Shown here: positions 58,266 through 64,000 of the stretch, one piece after another
Position numbering within the stretch: position 1 is the stretch's first letter
Layout: each line of letters begins with the position of its first letter
Source: Portunus trituberculatus
Taxonomy: Eukaryota; Arthropoda; Malacostraca; Decapoda; Portunidae
NCBI RefSeq assembly: GCF_017591435.1
Contig: NC_059295.1
Coordinates: 37,500,539 to 37,564,538 of the forward strand
Length of the DNA: 64,000 bases
Direction of reading: 5' to 3'
The notes under the pieces: model-generated
The model's database searches: none
What the model was told of the DNA's origin: nothing
The model's input: the letters and a program-made list of their open reading frames with translations, nothing else
Made by a program: the position numbers and the translations under genes

Positions 58266-60063
58266 ATAGCATTCAATACTTTTGTTACTCTTTCCTGTTA
58301 CTTTTTTCTTCTTACTTTGTTTCTTGTTACTTTTTTCCGTTACTTTTTTTCGTGTTACTTTTTTTTTCCTGTTACTTTGTCCTACAATCCTAAGACCCAT
58401 AGGTAAGATGTTGATGGGTAATGTCTTTAACCAAAACGGTGCACAGATGAACTTTGTCCTCTCAATTAATTTGATAGGTTTTGTGTTTTTTGTTTGGTGA
58501 GGTTTTGTGTGTTGGCTTGATGTAATCCATCCTCGTGGCAGTCATAGTGTTGGTCGAGAAAGTAAATTTTGACTGTACAGTTGTTATTGTTAGGGAGGAG
58601 TGAAAGACCGATAAATCGATCTGGATTACCGTAGTAGAAAGTTTCATAGCGTGTTTGAAGAGGACCGTGGGAAGTATTGACTGAGATATAGAGTTTGAGA
58701 CTTCAAATGAATAAATACAGAAACAATGAATAAATACAAAAACAGTGAAACTAAATAAAAAAAACAACTATAGTGTTGCTTATGCACTTTAACATGAGAG
58801 TATTATTTGCTATTCTATCCCAAACCTGCATACACTAACTTCCTGTACTTTAACTTAATGAATATTAATTACGCTTTTATGACAGAAAAGCGCCACGTAA
58901 CACGATACCGACTGTAACTGTTCACAACACCCTGTATAGGCTTACCTGCGACGTTGTATTCAGGTTTAGAACTGTACCTAGCTCCGGACTTTGATTGTAT
59001 TCGAGTTAATCTGTTTTATTATTTGTGTAATGTATTGTATTCTGAAAAGTGGTGCTTCTGTTTTTGTTGAACTAAGCCTTCAAAATGGCGCGCAACGCAT
59101 ATTTGATACATTTTTACTCAATAGATTGAATAGAACCGTTGTGTGAGGCGACGCAACCGCCGAGACCGCATGAAATGTTAGAAGCCAGCGGTCTGACGAC
59201 GATCCCACGGCAGCACTGGAATAGTAAGATTGGTTTCGGGAAATTTTCAGGAATATCTTCCAAGTTAAAGGTTCTTACAAATAATGTCTTAAGAAAAAAG
59301 TCTTCCAGAATCCAAAACCATTTCATATTGTGCTACATACGCAGAAGCACTATTTCTTGATTTGACGTTTCATTTACTAGTGCGTGCGGTGTTTCTTGTG
59401 AAGGTGGAGAGCATCGGGGGTTCGAATTCTAATTCGGTGATGGCTGTTGAATAAGAAATGTGGTCTGTCCAAGATTCGGATGCCCTGCTCTCGATGTAAT
59501 GCACAGTAAGTGTCGAAACTAGAAAGAGTATCAGTGCTACCATTCAGGTAAGAAATTCCTAAGGAACAGATATTTGACTGCCTATGTTGTGCAGTTCTGG
59601 TCCTTATATTGTATAATGTCCTAGGATAGGAACAAGGAACTATGTAAAAAGATCCATTTAAGACGTTTTTTTAATAGAGAATCTGATAGTTCTTTCTGGT
59701 AAATGTGTTAAAACAAAGGTGAAATAGTAAAACTCCCAGGAACAGTAATCAGTATAGAATGATTAACAATGGAGACAATTAAAAAGCTTAGGTTTCAGGA
59801 AAACCCTAAGCTGCTCAACATTCTGGTATATCCATGACAGGTGGTGTATCCATAACAGGACACGTGTATACCTCCATGTAGCTGTATCCATGACGATACG
59901 TATACGTTCAGTGCAATCTGTTCTTCCTTAAGGTTTGAGTTTTTTTTTTTTTTTGTTACAGATGCTGCAATTGATGAAGCAAAAGCCAACACTTCCCACC
60001 CAGCTGCAAGAACTGATTCTAGTTTCACTAGGATATTAGATGCCTTCTACCTCACTTCACCTT

Positions 60064-60180
60064 CCAGGGAGGGAGACACTTCTGCCTCACTCTTCACTCT
60101 GCCCTGCCAATACACGCTGCCATCCAGGGAAGGAGACACTTCTGCCTCACTCTTTACTCTGCCCTACCAATACACGCCAT
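60064..60180. repeat. 60-bp tandem duplication, in frame
   Basis: CCAGGGA(G/A)GGAGACACTTC recurs at 60064 and 60124, both followed by TGCCTCACTCTTYACTCTGC. On the + strand it reads as a 20-residue repeat with ETLLPHS and LCP(A/T)NTR. It follows a T-rich tract and TTACAG acceptor at 59960, so it could be exonic, but no partner exon was found. Confidence 0.6.
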
Positions 60181-61711
60181 GGAGTAATTCCATGTGACCC
60201 AAGATTTGCATCTGAGTTTAGCGTGTCAACGTCTGTGATGGGCAATGAAAGTGTACACAACCTATAATTACTATTAATCACTTATTTGACCAGAAAAGTT
60301 GTTGAAGGTATAGGGAAAGTGTAGAATGGTAAATGTGAAATTAAAGTAGGTAAGCTATAAAGCTATTTTATTGCTAATATAATTGATAGTGTTGATAACA
60401 TTAGTCAGGAAAATGAATTCATACACTGAACAAATCAACGTGTGTAAACAATGAGTAACACTTTCCATGTCTACAGGGACACCAACCAGTGTCGAAAAAA
60501 AAAAAAATATCGGTTTTGAAGAAATATCAGAAGACTACAGCAATTGATACAGAGAGCAGCAGATCTCTGCCTCCCAGTATGCTGCATTATTTTAATGGAC
60601 GTCTATGGCAAACTGTTGTCAGGAGTGTTAAGTTTTAGGACACAGGAGGAGATGGTGGTTTGCTTTGATGATATTTCACAATCTTAGAGGAACTGTATTT
60701 TTTCATAAGTAAACAAATATTTTGCTAACAAGAGCGAACTGTATTTTATGCTGCATGCATTAAACAAATATTTTGCTAACAAGAGCGAGCAAACTAACTT
60801 TAACAGTCCTGTAGAGAGAGTTGATATGCTGCAGTGCATTTCATGTAACAAGTCTCAAAGAAAGACTAATTTAATTTTGACAAGACCTCGGATTCCATGA
60901 TAGAAAGAAGAATTTTAATGAACACAAGTCTTGTGAACTATGCATTTTGTTTGATTAAGGAACTAATGGGGAAATGGAATTTTTTTCATTTCTTGAGAAA
61001 TTTAAATGTTTCAGGTTATTTTTTCTTTAAATTGGATAGGATTGGTATTTAAGAGTGAGAATCGTATGACCTGTTCATTGAGTTCAAAACACTGAAATAG
61101 GAGTCATTGTCACTTGCTTCTGATCAGGAAGAAAAGCATTGTTCCTCTGTCCTACCATGAACTGTTTGTTGTTCATAATGAATGGATCAACATCTCCCAT
61201 GAGTCGCTCACCATCTTTTCAAGTATCTCAACAATGTTATTCTGAACCAGAAAAGTTCTTACTGAATTATATAATTTCATGGAAGCACAGTGAGCATTTC
61301 TTCTTGGAAGATCATCAGCTTAAATATTGAACTTGCTCCTTGCTGGAAAATTTAACATGTATGAAAGAAAAATAAGAAATAAGGGTAGAAGTGTCGTAGC
61401 AAGCATTGAATTTTACACACTCCATTGTATAGACATAGCGCCACATGGAACTGTTTGTATTACAGTAATATGTGTATCGGGTGCTTAGAAGTTTTTTTGA
61501 AACAGTTTTGGTAGTCTTCATCATAATGTTTATTGCTAAATCTTGTCCTGCGAGACTTGCAAGGTGTGTAAGCTGTGTTTCTGGTTCACCTGCCTGCGCC
61601 CACTGTACCTGCTTTCTTTCCAAGGCATAACGATAAACTAGGAGATCGCGGAAGTCGAATAGGGATAACTGAAAACTATTTCGGCTGCATGGTCTAGACT
61701 CTAGAGGTAGG

Positions 61712-61765
61712 GGTGCGCGTGCACGTGCGCGTGTGCGCGTCCGCGTCCGTCCGTCCGTCTGTCCG
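61712..61765. repeat. Alternating purine-pyrimidine and (CGTC)n tract
   Basis: GCGCGTGCACGTGCGCGTGT followed by CGCGTC and CCGTCCGTC repeats. Confidence 0.85.
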
Positions 61766-62286
61766 TCCTCGCATCCTTCATAACGCAGCGGTGCAGCGCG
61801 AAGTGTTTGTGCATGTGGTTGAAAAATCTGTTGATTAATCACTGTTGTCTTGTCAAGTAAGGTTTTTATTTCAGTGTTTGCTTTGTGTTGCATAATGATT
61901 GATATATTGATTTGCATGCTCTGCAAACAGGAAAAGATTGTTAAAACTTCAGAATACCACTTGTTATATAAATATGAATAAAACTTTGATGCTATGTCCG
62001 TAAGTAATCTATTTATTCACCTATTAAAGAGCTTAGAATAGAGCAATGATGTGAGGATGTTAAAGAGAAAAGCTGGGAGTGATAAGAATAAAGGGTTCCT
62101 CAATAATAATAGCTGTTCTCTGCTAGTTGGTTGTTTGTGGCTGAGCGGAAGTAATGGGTGCGTCCATTTGTATGGAATGGGAGAGAGAGGAAGTAAAACA
62201 AGTGTCATGGGCGAGTCCATTACCACAATAGGGGAGGAAACCGGAGAGAATGAAAGTGTTTCTGAACGTGACCAGCCAGAGTAAGA

Positions 62287-62566
62287 ATGCCCTCTGGCGT
62301 GACCTTGACTATATTTGAGGAACCGATGTTAGGAATGCCCTCAGGCGTGACCTTGACCTACATTCGAGGAACCCGAGTTAGGAATGCCCTCAGGCGTGAC
62401 CTTGACCTACATTTGAGGAACCAGTGTCAGGAATGCCCTCAGGCGTGACCTTGACCTACATTTAAGGAACCATGCAGTGTTGTGTCCTTGAGCGTGACCT
62501 TGACCTACATTTAAGAAACCAGTGTTAGGAATGGCCCCAGGCGCGACCTTGACCTATATTTCAACC
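62287..62566. repeat. 49-bp minisatellite, six units, each with a TCAAGGTCA-type site
   Basis: Units contain GAATGCCCTCAGGCG then TGACCTTGACCTACATTTGA and GGAACC. TGACCTTGAC starts at 62300, 62348, 62397, 62446, 62495 and (as CGACCTTGAC) 62544, a spacing of 48-49 bp. On the minus strand five units contain TCAAGGTCA, the monomer site bound by FTZ-F1/NR5A and ERR-type nuclear receptors; the sixth has TCAAGGTCG. Confidence 0.92.
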
Positions 62567-63111
62567 AATGAATCGTAGGCGAGTCCATTGTCACAGCAGG
62601 GGAGGACGAATGTGTGATCATTCTGGGCGAGTCCATTGCTGAAGTGGGCATCAGGGAGTGGGGGTGGCAGTTGTTAGAGTTGGGGGGGTTGCAGGGGCAG
62701 GAAGGAGTATTACCTTGCCTATATTTGAGTTAACCTGAAGTATGCTTGACTGTCCTTCAAACTATTAACTAGATTTCCTTCGTTTCAAGACAACTTTAAT
62801 CTCACATTACCTTCATGTTTCAAGTTTTGTTGAAAGACCAAATGACTGCGCTTTTTTGTTTACTTACCCGTACCTCTTTTCCGCCTTGCCCGCCTGAGGC
62901 AAGGCGCTGCTGCCTCGCCCCTTACAGAGCCGCCACTTTCTTACCTACTGTTCAATTCACACTTTGATAGAAACAAAAACAGAAACATGGTTGGATTTTT
63001 CTAATTTATTGATGTATAGAATTATACTAATTTCATCATACAAAATTATAATTCAGTGACAATTCTGCTGCAACCCTTATTTATAATCTTAACAAAACGC
63101 TCGCACGCTCG

Positions 63112-63117
<6 letters not shown>

Positions 63118-63171
<54 letters not shown>

Positions 63172-63316
63172 AAAAAAAAAAATTGCCATGGCTGACTATA
63201 ATATTTCAAGTCACCCAGGCGGTGTAGGTACTGGGAAAAGTTTTCAACTAGCAATAATCGCACCTCGGTTAAACCTCATTGGTTACGATGCTGCCACTGC
63301 GTGCGCGCGGCCGCGC

Positions 63317-63386
<70 letters not shown>
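63118..63386. repeat. Two (CG)n(CA)n tracts
   Basis: GCGCGCGCACAC to 63167 followed by poly-A, then a second GCGCGCGCACAC tract 63318-63386. The 150 bp between contain no recognised feature. Confidence 0.95.
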
Positions 63387-63389
<3 letters not shown>

Positions 63390-63689
63390 GCAAGGAATAA
63401 TTAATGTGCACGGTGTGACGTATGCATGGTAGTGTATTTGTAATAAACAGGGAATGGTGCAAATGTTGACATATTTATATATCTGAAACATAGAAGGAAT
63501 TATGACCATGCTGTCAGGTAATTATGGAAGGGGGGAATGAAAGAACTTAATGAATGTTCTGAGAATCATGAAAGTTTGAAGTTTAGAGTTGATTGGGAGG
63601 TAACAAAATGATAATGCAATATTTACGTGAGGAAGAAGAAAAAAAGGAGAGTTTGTGAAAGATAGCGCGCTACAGTGGTTAAGAAAGGG

Positions 63690-64000
63690 ATGCAAAGAAA
63701 GGTTTTAAGGAACAGTATTATCCTGCCAATGTTCATGTACGGCTCAGAAACCTGAATATATAATTAGATGCAGCAGGCAAGAGTATGCTGGGTGAATGAT
63801 TGTTACAGGGAAGTGAAGAGTGATGAGACGGGAGGGTGAGGTCAGTGAAGGGTGAATGAGAGATGCAGAACAGACACATGTGAGACTGCTGTGACGTGTG
63901 CAGAAGTGGAGGAGTGGAATGAAGGGAAACCGACACTGAAATAGCTTGGTTATAGTGAGACGGGGTGGCGTTAACAGTTGATGAGGAAAGAAGAATGGTC
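63690..64000 (+). mobile_element. Decayed LINE reverse-transcriptase C-terminal fragment
   Basis: The + strand reads ILPMFMYGSET, a TGA/TAG-type break where Trp is usual, IYN, another break, MQQARV and DCYREVKSDE. This corresponds to the LxYGSETW-x5-N region after the reverse transcriptase of RTE/R-type LINEs. It probably continues beyond the window. Confidence 0.45.

Larger units (their letters stand above)
56513..58393 (-). mobile_element. Decayed MULE (Mutator-like) element
   Basis: A minus-strand transposase relic (56855-57907) lies between A-rich subterminal repeats (AGGAAAAAAAGTAA types, 56430-56545) and their inverted counterparts (GTTACTTTTTTTCC types, 58290-58380). ACAATCCTAA occurs at 56513-56522 and 58384-58393 and could be the 9-11 bp target duplication typical of MULEs, though 8 bp separate the left copy from the first AGGAAAA motif. 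The right part also contains a 102-bp tandem duplication. Confidence 0.6.
58394..62286. other. Region with no recognisable gene
   Basis: Contains a 60-bp tandem duplication (60064-60180) after an acceptor-like poly-T tract, and GC-alternating simple sequence at 61712-61765. The 203-codon minus-strand frame at 61315-61926 lacks any family resemblance and runs through simple repeats, so it is not called a gene. Confidence 0.4.

Noticed and set aside
59100..59330. tRNA- or SINE-like segment (CAGACCGCTGGCTTCTAAC on the minus strand) and a GGTTCGAATTC box near 59427
   Set aside because: No cloverleaf could be formed and the two pieces do not line up with each other or with the SINE family.
61315..61926. 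203-codon minus-strand open frame
   Set aside because: Passes through GC-alternating simple sequence, shows no domain and has no splice or start context.

Overview
The window looks like a metazoan, most likely crustacean (decapod-type), nuclear segment. The evidence is spliced genes with GT-AG introns, very dense dinucleotide and trinucleotide microsatellites, short TTAGG runs, and several decayed retrotransposon and DNA-transposon families of arthropod type. No bacterial, organellar or viral gene organisation is visible. The organism assignment is inference.

Three host genes can be read by splicing exons across introns. (1) A COMTD1-like SAM-dependent O-methyltransferase lies on the + strand in four coding exons (3948-6868, 222 aa). 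(2) A jouberin/AHI1-like ciliary protein lies on the + strand in about twelve exons (21997 to about 44572 or 45778, about 1000 aa, with C2-like, WD40 and SH3 domains). Its introns hold most of the repeats. (3) COX20, a small cytochrome c oxidase assembly factor, lies on the - strand in three exons (49584 down to 47211, 105 aa), convergent with AHI1. The three do not share a pathway: one is a metabolic methyltransferase, one a ciliary transition-zone protein and one a mitochondrial assembly factor.

Layout. 1-3.9 kb: flank with piggyBac-like MITEs and (CT)n. 3.9-6.9 kb: COMTD1. 6.9-9.9 kb: microsatellite-rich intergenic DNA. 9.9-18.7 kb: nested transposons (an outer inverted-repeat element, a tRNA-derived SINE, and a 7.8 kb span bounded by hAT-like ends with an 8-bp target duplication), carrying MITEs, a higher-order CA repeat and huge triplet and TA tracts. 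19-22 kb: no recognisable gene. 22-45.8 kb: AHI1, with three long CR1/Jockey-like LINEs and two LINE fragments, all antisense, in two introns, plus a MULE fragment, a Harbinger-like MITE, one sense LINE stub and a SINE. 47.2-49.6 kb: COX20. 51-54 kb: retroelement remnants. 55-55.7 kb: a 29-bp minisatellite. 56.5-58.4 kb: a decayed MULE. 62.3-62.6 kb: a 49-bp minisatellite, each unit of which carries an FTZ-F1/ERR-type nuclear-receptor half-site. 63.7-64 kb: a decayed reverse-transcriptase fragment.

The most interesting observations are the nuclear-receptor-site minisatellite, the shared 3' tail of LINE and SINE sequences (AGTGAATTACACAC), repeated LINE junctions at the same CACATAAGG site, the hAT-in-inverted-repeat nesting, and possible mutually exclusive last exons in AHI1. 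No clearly new protein-coding system was found.
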